Shown here: positions 7,247-14,682 of the stretch, piece by piece
Layout of the letters: the number at the start of each line of letters is the position of its first letter
Numbering within the stretch: position 1 is the first letter of the stretch
Source of the DNA: Devosia sp.
GTDB taxonomy: Bacteria > Pseudomonadota > Alphaproteobacteria > Rhizobiales > Devosiaceae
DNA: 35,635 nucleotides
Assembly: GCF_030689745.1 (NCBI RefSeq)
Contig: NZ_JAUYGL010000052.1
Location: 1 to 35,635 of the forward strand
Reading direction: 5' to 3'
The notes under the pieces: generated by a model
The model's database searches: none
What the model was told of the DNA's origin: nothing
Seen by the model: the letters and a program-made list of their open reading frames with translations, nothing else
Position numbers and translations under genes: made by a program

Positions 7247-8608
7247 ATGGCCGCCTACAGTCTTGCCGAGCTGAAAAAGGATGTTGCCGCAGGCAGTGTC
7301 GACACCGTGCTTGTCGCCTTTCCCGACATGCAGGGGCGGTTGATCGGCAAGCGCTTCCAGGCCGAGTTCTTCGTGGAAGTGGCCCATGACGAGACGCATG
7401 CCTGCAACTATCTCATGGCCGATGACATCGACATGGAGCCGGTACCGGGCTACGCGGCGGCCAACTGGGGGAAAGGCTATGGCGATTTCGTCATGAAGCC
7501 GGATCTGGCGACCCTGATGAAGGCGAGCTGGCTCGAAGGCACAGCCATTGTGCTGTGCGACCTCGCTGACCATCACCAGACCCCGGTTGCCCACAGCCCC
7601 CGCGCCATGCTCAAGGCACAGATCGATCGCCTCGCTGCCATGGGCTATACGGCCAATGCAGCGACCGAGCTCGAATTCTACCTGTTCGACGAGGATTATC
7701 GCACCATCAGCCAGAAGGGCCACGCACGGGCCCAGACAGCGGGCGACTACATCCAGGATTACAATATCTTCCAGACCACCAAGGAAGAGGGCGTCATGCG
7801 CGCGCTGCGCAAGCACCTGCAGGCCTCGGGCATTCCGGTGGAATCCTCCAAGGGCGAATGGGGCCCGGGGCAGGAAGAGATCAACGTCAAATATTCTGAC
7901 GCCCTCACCATGGCCGACCGCCATGTGGTGCTGAAAAATGCCACCAAGGAAATCGCCTGGGCCCAGGGCAAGGCCGTGACCTTCATGGCCAAGTGGGACT
8001 ACGGCCTGGCCGGCTCATCGAGCCATATCCACATGTCGCTGGCCGACAAGTCCGGCAAGCCGCTGTTTGTTGACGATAAGGACGAGCGCGGCATGAGCGC
8101 GCTGATGAAGCACTTCATGGCCGGGCAACTGGCCTATGCACGCGACATCACCTATTTTCTGGCGCCCTATATCAATTCGTACAAGCGCTTTCAGGCCGGT
8201 ACCTTCGCGCCCACCAAGGCGATCTGGAGCCGGGACAACCGCACCGCCGGGTTCCGCCTGTGCGGCGAAAACTCGAAATCCATTCGCACCGAGTGCCGTA
8301 TTGGCGGCGCTGATCTCAACCCCTATCTGGCGATGGCAGCGCTGATTGCGGCGGGGATCAAGGGTATCGAGGAAAAGCTCGACTTGCCGCCCGCCTTTGT
8401 CGGCGATGCCTATGTCAGGGAGCAATTGCCGGAGATCGCCAAAACCCTGCGCGACGCCACCGACTGGTTGCGCCGCTCGGACCTGCTCAAATCGGCATTT
8501 GGCGCCGATGTCATCGCCCATTATGTGCACACTGCCGAATGGGAGCAGCTCGAATATGACCGCCGGGTGACCGACTGGGAACTCAAGCGCGGCTTCGAGC
8601 GGAGTTAG
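7247..8608 (+). CDS. Glutamine synthetase family protein (probable gamma-glutamyl-amine/amino-alcohol ligase)
   Basis: A 453-residue type I glutamine-synthetase fold protein. Active-site elements include Glu141 and Glu143 (ELEFYLF), Glu210/Glu211 (GPGQEEINVKY), His260 (SSHIHMSL), Arg314 (NSYKRF), Arg332 and Glu349/Arg351. Thus the metal, glutamate and ATP sites look intact. Where true GlnA carries the adenylylation tyrosine (KNLYDLP), this protein has EEKLDLP (376-381), so it lacks that tyrosine. Such paralogues (PuuA, IpuC, GlnA4 types) ligate glutamate to an amine rather than ammonia. It lies between the TRAP genes and ALDH/ADH genes, with GGAG six bases before the ATG. I infer a gamma-glutamyl amine or amino-alcohol synthetase. 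Ammonia-using GS is less likely but not excluded. Confidence 0.9.
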   Translation: MAAYSLAELKKDVAAGSVDTVLVAFPDMQGRLIGKRFQAEFFVEVAHDETHACNYLMADDIDMEPVPGYAAANWGKGYGDFVMKPDLATLMKASWLEGTAIVLCDLADHHQTPVAHSPRAMLKAQIDRLAAMGYTANAATELEFYLFDEDYRTISQKGHARAQTAGDYIQDYNIFQTTKEEGVMRALRKHLQASGIPVESSKGEWGPGQEEINVKYSDALTMADRHVVLKNATKEIAWAQGKAVTFMAKWDYGLAGSSSHIHMSLADKSGKPLFVDDKDERGMSALMKHFMAGQLAYARDITYFLAPYINSYKRFQAGTFAPTKAIWSRDNRTAGFRLCGENSKSIRTECRIGGADLNPYLAMAALIAAGIKGIEEKLDLPPAFVGDAYVREQLPEIAKTLRDATDWLRRSDLLKSAFGADVIAHYVHTAEWEQLEYDRRVTDWELKRGFERS

Positions 8609-8618
8609 TACGTTACTA

Positions 8619-8647
8619 TTGAACAGTACAGTACATACTGTTATCTT
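8619..8647 (+). promoter_or_regulatory. Promoter with embedded inverted-repeat operator, toxin-antitoxin module
   Basis: TTGAAC (8619-8624) and TATCTT (8642-8647) are separated by exactly 17 bases, a good sigma-70-like promoter. A perfect inverted repeat lies almost wholly inside it: AACAGTA (8622-8628) and TACTGTT (8636-8642) with a 7-base spacer. A shorter repeat AGTA-CGT-TACT (8607-8617) sits just upstream. A protein bound there would block the promoter, as expected for a self-regulated antitoxin operon. The stretch is visibly AT-richer than its surroundings. Confidence 0.5.
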
Positions 8648-8669
8648 CGACCGCAGTATGGAGGTCGTT

Positions 8670-9137
8670 ATGTCCAAATATGAACCATTGTACCAACATC
8701 TGACGGCATCAGATCATGAACGGCTGGAGCTTGGCTTCGCCGATGTCGAGGAGATCTTGGGCTTTGTGCTCCCCGCCTCCGCGCGCCGTTACGCCGCCTG
8801 GTGGAGCAACACTGATGGCAGTCATGTTCAGGCACAGGCCTGGTTGCGGGCGGGTTACGAAACAACAGACGTAGACGTGCCGGGCGAGCGACTGGGTTTT
8901 GTTGCAACCAAGCTGAAAAAAGGATTTGGAGAAGTGTCGCAAACATACCTGGATCCGCGAGATCAACCGACGCTGCCCACCAAACAGCACCCGCTGTTTG
9001 GGAGCATGAAGGGCACCTCGATCATCATGCCAGGCGTTGACTTGACTCAGCCGGCGGACCTCGATTGGGCCAATGTCTATGACGACGCCTATGATCATGG
9101 TGTTGTCGTCGAGCAGCAGGGTCTCAAGCGTCCGTGA
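8670..9137 (+). CDS. DUF7662-like protein with antitoxin-like C-terminal tail
   Basis: A 155-residue protein. I chose ATG 8670 because GGAGG (8660-8664) lies five bases before it. Residues 1-80 look like the DUF7662 domain: a short helical start, GFADVEEILGFVLPASAR (22-39), then WWSN and HVQAQAWLRAGY (52-63). I recall this domain, but could not check it. Residues 80-104 look like a linker. The tail (108-135) has HPLFGSMKGTSIIMPGVDLT and DLDWANVYDD, resembling the 'G-x-M/L-K-G ... D' toxin-binding tails of VapB and Phd-type antitoxins. The stop overlaps the start of the PIN gene (GTGA). I infer a noncanonical antitoxin that also binds the upstream inverted repeat. No classic AbrB, RHH or Phd DNA-binding domain is evident. 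Confidence 0.75.
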   Translation: MSKYEPLYQHLTASDHERLELGFADVEEILGFVLPASARRYAAWWSNTDGSHVQAQAWLRAGYETTDVDVPGERLGFVATKLKKGFGEVSQTYLDPRDQPTLPTKQHPLFGSMKGTSIIMPGVDLTQPADLDWANVYDDAYDHGVVVEQQGLKRP

Positions 9138-9550
9138 GCGCCTCCCTTCTTCTCGATACCTGCGCTGCAATCTGGATGGCGGAGGCTGCCCATATTGAGC
9201 CGGCGGCAGTTGCGGCAATGAACGAGAGCGCGACAAATGGAACGCCGGTACTGATCTCGCCCATTTCAGCCTGGGAGCGGGCATTGCTGGTCGCCAAGGG
9301 TCGATTGAGATCACCACTGCCGCCCAAGGTCTGGTTTGATCGTATTCTAACAACAGGTGGCCTTAAACTCGCCCCGCTGACGCCGGATATTCTTGCCGAT
9401 GCATCCTTTCTGCCTGAACCGCTGCATCGCGATCCCGCCGACCGGATCATTATCGCCACCGCCCGGTCGCTGGACCTGACAATTGTGACCCGGGACGTGC
9501 TCATTCTCGACTATGCCGGCCTCGGCCATGTCCGCGCCATCGCCTGCTGA
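9134..9550 (+). CDS. vapC: PIN-domain toxin (VapC family)
   Basis: A 138-residue single PIN domain, the typical VapC length. The expected acidic residues are present: Asp8 (LLLDTCAAIW), Glu48 (SAWERALL), Asp103 with Asp100 (RDPADRIIIATA) and Asp121 (VTRDVLIL). These bind Mg2+ or Mn2+ in an RNase active site; VapC toxins cut tRNA or rRNA. The GTG start overlaps the stop of the preceding gene (GTGA), so translation is coupled, as in type II toxin-antitoxin pairs. The aldehyde dehydrogenase gene starts only 15 bases after its stop, so the module is embedded inside the catabolic gene run. The toxin looks intact. Its RNA target cannot be read from sequence. Confidence 0.9.
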   Translation: MSASLLLDTCAAIWMAEAAHIEPAAVAAMNESATNGTPVLISPISAWERALLVAKGRLRSPLPPKVWFDRILTTGGLKLAPLTPDILADASFLPEPLHRDPADRIIIATARSLDLTIVTRDVLILDYAGLGHVRAIAC

Positions 9551-9565
9551 CAAAAGGAAGTCCCC

Positions 9566-10948
9566 ATGACCGAGACGGTCAAAATCATCTCCCCCGTCGA
9601 TGGCAGCCTTTATGCCGAGCGTAGTGTTGCCAGTAGCATCGACATCGAAACGGCGGTCATTCGCGCGCAGATGGCACGGCGGGCCTGGAGGGAAACCACC
9701 CTGCCCGAGCGGCAGAAGATCGTCAGCCACATGGTCGACGCACTGCTGCTGATGAATGACGAAATCGTGCCCGAACTGGCCTGGCAGATGGGGCGGCCCG
9801 TGCGCTATGGCGGCGAAAGAGGCGGTGTTGAAGAGCGCGCCCGCTACATGATCGGACTGGCCACCAGCGCGCTGGCGCCAACCGAACTGCCGCTGAAAGA
9901 CAATTTCACCCGCTACATCACCCGCGAAGCCCTGGGCGTTGTGCTGGTGATTGCGCCGTGGAACTACCCTTTCCTGACGGCGGTCAATTCCATCGTCCCG
10001 GCGCTGGTGGCGGGCAATGCCGTCATCCTCAAGCACGCCAGCCAGACGCTGCTCGCCGGCGAACGCTTCGCCCTGGCCGCCGAACAGGCTGGGCTGCCCA
10101 CCGGACTGTTCCAGAATCTGGTGATGGGCCACGCCGATACCGAAGCGTTGATCGGCTCGGGGCAGATCGACCACATCAATTTCACCGGCTCGGTGGAAGG
10201 CGGTCGCCGCATTGAGAAGGCGGCTGCCGGCACCTTTGCCACGCTGGGGCTGGAACTGGGCGGCAAAGACCCCGCCTATGTGCGCGCCGATGCCAAGCTT
10301 GAGCATGCCGTGGAAGGCCTGGTGGACGGCGCGTTCTTCAACTCCGGCCAAAGCTGCTGTGGGGTCGAACGCATCTATGTGCACGGTGATGTCTATGACC
10401 GTTTCGTGGATGACTTCCTTGAAGCGGCCAGCAGCTGGACGCTGGGCAATCCGCTCGATGCGGCGACCATGGTGGGGCCGATGGCGCGCGGCAGCTTTGC
10501 CGATCATGTGCGGCAACAGACCGAAGAAGCCGTGCGCGGCGGCGCCACGGCGCGGCTCAATACGCGCCACAGGCTGGATGTGCCCGGCTCGCCCTATCTG
10601 ACGCCGGAGGTGCTGACCGGGGTCAATCACCAGATGAGTGTGATGCGCGAGGAGAGCTTTGGCCCTGTGGTCGGCATCATGAAAGTGGCCGACGACGACG
10701 AAGCCATCGCCCTGATGAATGACAGCCCCTATGGCCTGACTGCCTCGATCTGGACCAACGATCTCGATGCTGCGGCCAAGCTGGGAGAGAGTATCCAGAC
10801 CGGGACAGTATTCGCCAATCGCTGCGATTATCTCGATCCGGCGCTGGTGTGGACCGGCGTCAAGGACACGGGCAAGGGCGGCAGCCTGAGCGAGATCGGC
10901 TACGCCAATCTGACGCAGCCAAAATCCTATCACTTGAAACGGGTGTGA
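9566..10948 (+). CDS. Aldehyde dehydrogenase family protein
   Basis: A 460-residue NAD(P)-dependent aldehyde dehydrogenase. Motifs are the PWNYP oxyanion region (Asn133), FTGSV (206-210) in the cofactor site, the general base Glu230 in LELGGKDP, and the catalytic Cys264 in GQSCCGVER; a second Cys follows directly. Length is slightly below the 480-500 usual for the superfamily. AAGGAAG lies just before the ATG. Its stop is six bases before the start of the iron alcohol dehydrogenase gene, so the pair is almost certainly co-transcribed and could oxidise an alcohol to an acid in two steps. In this setting the aldehyde may be a gamma-glutamylated amino aldehyde; this is inference. Superfamily assignment is firm. 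Confidence 0.93.
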   Translation: MTETVKIISPVDGSLYAERSVASSIDIETAVIRAQMARRAWRETTLPERQKIVSHMVDALLLMNDEIVPELAWQMGRPVRYGGERGGVEERARYMIGLATSALAPTELPLKDNFTRYITREALGVVLVIAPWNYPFLTAVNSIVPALVAGNAVILKHASQTLLAGERFALAAEQAGLPTGLFQNLVMGHADTEALIGSGQIDHINFTGSVEGGRRIEKAAAGTFATLGLELGGKDPAYVRADAKLEHAVEGLVDGAFFNSGQSCCGVERIYVHGDVYDRFVDDFLEAASSWTLGNPLDAATMVGPMARGSFADHVRQQTEEAVRGGATARLNTRHRLDVPGSPYLTPEVLTGVNHQMSVMREESFGPVVGIMKVADDDEAIALMNDSPYGLTASIWTNDLDAAAKLGESIQTGTVFANRCDYLDPALVWTGVKDTGKGGSLSEIGYANLTQPKSYHLKRV

Positions 10949-10954
10949 CCCAAA

Positions 10955-12109
10955 ATGACCAAAGCCAATTGGAATTACCCGACCACCATCAAGTTCGGCT
11001 CCGGCCGCATTGCCGAACTGCCTGAAGCGCTCAAAAGCGCCGGCATCAGCAAGCCCTTGCTGGTGACCGATGCGGGGCTGGTCAACCTGCCGGTGACGCA
11101 GAACACCATCAAACTGCTCGCCGATGCCGGCATTTCCGTCGGCGTGTTTGCCGATGTCAAACCCAATCCGATCGCGGCCAATGTAGAGGCCGGCGTCAAG
11201 CAACTGCGCGAGGGCGGCCATGATGGCGTCATCGCCTTTGGCGGCGGCTCGGGGCTCGACGCGGGCAAGGTCATTGCCTTCATGGCGGGCCAGACCCGGC
11301 CGATGTGGGATTTCGAGGATATTGGCGATTGGTGGACCCGTGCCGACCCCAAGGGCATCCTGCCGATCATCGCCGTGCCAACGACAGCCGGAACCGGCTC
11401 GGAGGTCGGTCGCGCCGGGGTGATCACCGACGAAACCACGCACACCAAGAAGGTGATCTTCCACCCGCTGATGATGCCAAAGATCGTTATCGCCGATCCC
11501 GAGCTGACCGTGGGCATGCCAGCCTTCATCACCATCGGCACCGGCATGGACGCACTGGCCCATTGCCTCGAAGCCTATTGTGCGCCGGGCTATCATCCCA
11601 TGGCCGATGGCATTGCCGTGGAAGGCATTCGCCTGGTCATGGAAAACCTGCCCAAGGTGGTGACTGATCCCAACGATCTCGAAGCGCGCGGGCACATGAT
11701 GAGCGCTGCCGCCATGGGCGCCACCGCTTTCCAGAAGGGGCTCGGGGCCATTCATGCGTTGAGCCATCCGGTTGGCGCGCTCTATGACACCCACCACGGC
11801 ATGACCAATGCGGTGTTCATGCCCTATGTGCTGATCGTCAACCGCGCCGCCATTGAAACGCGCATCGCCCGGCTGGCTGCCTATCTGGGTCTCGCGCCAA
11901 GCTTTGAGGCATTCCAGCACGCGGTCATCGGCCTGCGCATGCGGCTCGATGTGCCCCACACGCTGGCGGCGTTCAAAGTCGACAATTCCAAGCGCGAGCT
12001 GATCGGCGAGATGGCGATTGTCGACCCCACCGCGGGCGGCAATCCGGTGGAACTGACCAAGGCCCTGGCTCTGGAAATCTTCGACCGGGCCATGGAAGGC
12101 CGGATTTAA
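10955..12109 (+). CDS. Iron-containing alcohol dehydrogenase
   Basis: A 384-residue group III alcohol dehydrogenase. The nucleotide-binding GGGS lies at 96-99. The metal ligands expected from FucO-type enzymes are all present: Asp199 and His203 (GTGMDALAHCLEAY), His267 (GAIHALSHP) and His281 (DTHHGMTN). It would oxidise a primary alcohol to an aldehyde with NAD+. It follows the aldehyde dehydrogenase gene by six bases, and the two form the oxidation arm of the proposed amino-alcohol pathway. A strong hairpin (12119-12160) follows its stop and probably ends the transcript. The exact alcohol is unknown. Confidence 0.93.
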   Translation: MTKANWNYPTTIKFGSGRIAELPEALKSAGISKPLLVTDAGLVNLPVTQNTIKLLADAGISVGVFADVKPNPIAANVEAGVKQLREGGHDGVIAFGGGSGLDAGKVIAFMAGQTRPMWDFEDIGDWWTRADPKGILPIIAVPTTAGTGSEVGRAGVITDETTHTKKVIFHPLMMPKIVIADPELTVGMPAFITIGTGMDALAHCLEAYCAPGYHPMADGIAVEGIRLVMENLPKVVTDPNDLEARGHMMSAAAMGATAFQKGLGAIHALSHPVGALYDTHHGMTNAVFMPYVLIVNRAAIETRIARLAAYLGLAPSFEAFQHAVIGLRMRLDVPHTLAAFKVDNSKRELIGEMAIVDPTAGGNPVELTKALALEIFDRAMEGRI

Positions 12110-12118
12110 GCGGGAGTT

Positions 12119-12160
12119 CCCCCACCCGGCCTCCCCCTGAAGGGGGAGGCCGGGTGGGGG
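12119..12160. repeat. GC-rich palindromic intergenic repeat, possible bidirectional terminator
   Basis: A near-continuous palindrome with perfect 20-bp arms (12119-12138 and 12141-12160) around a GA centre. Arms start CCCCCACCCGG and end with CTCCCCCT. It sits between two convergent genes, so it could stop transcription from both sides. It shares the words CCCCCACCC, GGGGGAGG and CCGGGTGGGGGTG with the longer element at 20283-20420, which suggests one dispersed REP-like repeat family rather than two independent terminators. Confidence 0.7.
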
Positions 12161-12163
12161 TGC

Positions 12164-13633
12164 CTAACCCACCAGTTCCCGGATCGTCGCGACCACGCCG
12201 TCGTCGAACAGGCTCTCGAGCTGGGTGACCACGGCGTCGCCAAAGGCCTGGTTGTCGGCGAGATCGGTGCCGAACACTTCGTTGAGCGCCACCAGCCCGA
12301 CATAGAGCGCTTCGGCATCGTCACCCGCTTCGGCGGCAATGGCCATCATGCGCATGGCGAGCGGATCGCGCACATCGATGTTGTCGCCCTTCTCGTCAAT
12401 GCCCACGACGTAACGCATCCAGCCGGCAACCCCCAGGGCCAGACGATCAAAAGGCTGGCCGGCCTTGAGGCGGTCTCGAATAGTGCCGAGCAGGCGCTGC
12501 GGCAGCTTCTGGCTGCCATCCATGGCAATCTGCCAGGTGCGGTGCTGCAGGGCGGGATTGGCAAAACGCGCCAGTAGCTGGTCGCGATAGGCGCCCAGAT
12601 CGGTGCCCGGCATGTCCAGCGTCGGCATGGCTTCTTCGGTCATCAGCCCGTGGATCAACCGGTGAAAGGCCGGATCGGCAATAGCCTGGGAGACATATTC
12701 ATGGCCCGCCAGGTAGCCGAGATAGGCAATGGTGGAGTGGCTGCCATTGAGCATGCGCAGCTTCATGCGCTCGAACGGCTCGACGTCGGCGACCAGTTGC
12801 GCGCCGACCGTCTCAAACGGCGGGCGGCCCTGCGGGAACTTGTCCTCGATCACCCATTGGGTGAAAGGTTCGGTCATGATCGGCCAGGCATCTTCCGCCC
12901 CGATCAGGCCGGCAATGGTCTGGCGGTCAGCATCGGTGGTCGAGGGGACGATGCGGTCAACCATGGTACCGGGGAAGGCCACGTTCTGGCTGACCCAGTC
13001 GCCCAAAGCGGCGTCGCGCAGGCTGGCAAAGCGGGTGACGATGCGCTGCACGGTCTCGCCATTGGAGGGTAGGTTGTCGCAGCTCATCACGGCAAAGGGC
13101 GGCACACCAGCCGCATGCCGGCGCGCCAGCGCTTCGACCAGCATGCCGGGGGCCGATTTTGGTGACGCCGGATTGGCCAGGTCATGGGCGATATCGGGAT
13201 GGCGCTCATCGAGTTCGCCGGTTGCCGGGTCGTGGCAGTAGCCCTTCTCGGTCACCGTCAGCGAGACGATGCGGATTTTGGGGTCGGCCATCAGCGCCAG
13301 CAATTCGTCGCGCTGGGCATTGGCATCGAGCACGCTGAGGATGGAGCCGATCACCCGGGGATGGGTCCCCGCCGCATCGCGCACGGCAATGGTGTAAAGC
13401 CCGTCCTGCGGCTCAAGCGCTTCCTTGGTGTCGGGGCGGCGCAGGCTGGCGCCGACAATGGCCCAATCGGGGTGAGTCTTGAGCAGATCATCGACATAGA
13501 CCGCCATATGCGCGCGGTGAAAGGCGCCGATACCCAGATGCACGATCCCAGGGGTCAGCGTGCTGCGATCGTAATTGGGCACAGCCACCCCGGCGGGAAT
13601 GCTGTTCAGGGTCTTGGCGCTCAGACGCGTCAT
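12164..13633 (-). CDS. uxuB: Mannitol dehydrogenase family protein, probable fructuronate reductase
   Basis: A 489-residue polyol-specific long-chain dehydrogenase. The N-terminal NAD-binding part has GIVHLGIGAFHRAH, and family blocks follow in order: VTEKGY, SCDNLPSNG, FPGTMVDRIVP and the catalytic KLRMLNGSHS (K-x4-N-x2-H). I placed the start at ATG 13633, with GGAG eight bases upstream; a longer frame exists but overlaps the divergent promoter region. Members reduce fructuronate to mannonate, or oxidise mannitol or arabinitol. The divergent kdgK-like gene favours a hexuronate role (UxuB). Mannitol dehydrogenase remains possible, as motifs alone do not separate them. Uxu pathway partner UxuA is not in the window. 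Confidence 0.85.
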   Translation of the reverse strand: MTRLSAKTLNSIPAGVAVPNYDRSTLTPGIVHLGIGAFHRAHMAVYVDDLLKTHPDWAIVGASLRRPDTKEALEPQDGLYTIAVRDAAGTHPRVIGSILSVLDANAQRDELLALMADPKIRIVSLTVTEKGYCHDPATGELDERHPDIAHDLANPASPKSAPGMLVEALARRHAAGVPPFAVMSCDNLPSNGETVQRIVTRFASLRDAALGDWVSQNVAFPGTMVDRIVPSTTDADRQTIAGLIGAEDAWPIMTEPFTQWVIEDKFPQGRPPFETVGAQLVADVEPFERMKLRMLNGSHSTIAYLGYLAGHEYVSQAIADPAFHRLIHGLMTEEAMPTLDMPGTDLGAYRDQLLARFANPALQHRTWQIAMDGSQKLPQRLLGTIRDRLKAGQPFDRLALGVAGWMRYVVGIDEKGDNIDVRDPLAMRMMAIAAEAGDDAEALYVGLVALNEVFGTDLADNQAFGDAVVTQLESLFDDGVVATIRELVG

Positions 13634-13660
13634 GGAAATCTCCGGCGAAACAAATTTGGC

Positions 13661-13674
13661 GGCACCATAGTGCC
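13661..13674. promoter_or_regulatory. Small palindrome in the uxuB-kdgK divergent gap
   Basis: GGCAC-CATA-GTGCC forms a perfect 5-bp palindrome in the 125-base region shared by two divergent sugar-acid genes. It is 28 bases from the uxuB start and could be an operator for a GntR- or LacI-type regulator. I cannot match it to a known consensus, and such short palindromes occur by chance. Confidence 0.25.
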
Positions 13675-13758
13675 TTCTGATCTTGTATGGAAGATACTGA
13701 CTTGCAGGCAAATGGGCTTTACCGGCATAAGCCTCAGGCACGCAAGGAGGGCAAGGGC

Positions 13759-14673
13759 TTGGTACAGCATCGCTTCGTCAGCATCGGTGAATGCATGATC
13801 GAAATGAGTGGCGGCGAGGATCGCCAATATCGCCTGGGCTATGCCGGCGATACGCTCAATACCGCCTGGTATATGCGCGCCCTGCTCGGCGCTGACTGGT
13901 CTGTGGACTATTTCACCGCACTGGGCGCCGACAAATACTCCAGCGACATCAAGGCATTTCTGGAGGCCAATCAGATCGGCACCAGCCACATCCGCACCGT
14001 GCCGGACCGGCGCCCAGGCCTCTACATGATCCATCAGGCCGATGGCGACCGCCACTTCACCTATTGGCGCGACACCTCCGCCGCCAAGCTGCTGGCCGAC
14101 GACAAGGACGTGCTGGCCAAGGCCGTTGCAGGCGCCAGCATGGTATATTTCTCCGGCATTACCCTGGCCATTCTGGCGCCCCGCGCCCGCGGCCGGCTGC
14201 TCGGCGCCATCGTGCGTGCACGGGACAATGGCGCAAAAATTGTCTTCGATACCAATCTGCGCCCGGCGCTATGGACCAGTCCGCGTGTCATGGCCGGTGT
14301 GCTGACCGCGGCCGCCAGCCTGTGCGACATCGTGCTGCCCACCCATGGCGATGAAGCACCGCTGTTCGGCGACAAGAATGTCGACGAGACTGCTGACCGC
14401 TACCTGGAACTGGGCGTGGAAGAAGTCGTGGTCAAGGATGGCGCGGGCGACGCGCTCATCGCCACCGCCAATGAACGCGTCCGCATTGCGCCGCAGCCGG
14501 GCGCAAATGTGGTCGATGCGACCGGAGCCGGCGACAGCTTTAACGGCGCCTATCTCTCGGCGCGTCTGGCCGGCAGGTCGCTGCGGGAAGCCGCCGAAGC
14601 CGCCCACCGCGTGGCGCGCGTGGTCATCGGCCAAAAGGGCGCACTGGTCGATCCGAAGCTGGTATCGCTGTAG
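13759..14673 (+). CDS. kdgK: PfkB-family sugar kinase, probable 2-keto-3-deoxygluconate kinase
   Basis: A 304-residue ribokinase-like kinase. The start is a TTG at 13759, chosen because a near-perfect AAGGAGG (13744-13750) lies eight bases before it and the resulting N-terminus (VQHRFVSIGECMIEM) fits KdgK. The C-terminal PfkB signature with the catalytic Asp is DATGAGDSFNGAYL. The substrate region GYAGDTLNTAWYMRALLG resembles KdgK proteins. It would phosphorylate 2-keto-3-deoxygluconate to KDPG, which enters the Entner-Doudoroff route. It is divergent from the uxuB-like gene, and both belong to hexuronate breakdown. Other PfkB substrates cannot be fully excluded. Confidence 0.85.
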   Translation: MVQHRFVSIGECMIEMSGGEDRQYRLGYAGDTLNTAWYMRALLGADWSVDYFTALGADKYSSDIKAFLEANQIGTSHIRTVPDRRPGLYMIHQADGDRHFTYWRDTSAAKLLADDKDVLAKAVAGASMVYFSGITLAILAPRARGRLLGAIVRARDNGAKIVFDTNLRPALWTSPRVMAGVLTAAASLCDIVLPTHGDEAPLFGDKNVDETADRYLELGVEEVVVKDGAGDALIATANERVRIAPQPGANVVDATGAGDSFNGAYLSARLAGRSLREAAEAAHRVARVVIGQKGALVDPKLVSL

Positions 14674-14682
14674 CACGCCTGC

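Noticed and set aside
5852..7924. 690-codon minus-strand open frame
   Set aside because: Antisense to dctM, dctP and the synthetase gene; spans several genes and has no domain I know.
9347..11959. 870-codon minus-strand open frame
   Set aside because: Very long, but antisense to the PIN, ALDH and Fe-ADH genes; long shadow frames are expected where codon third positions are GC-rich.
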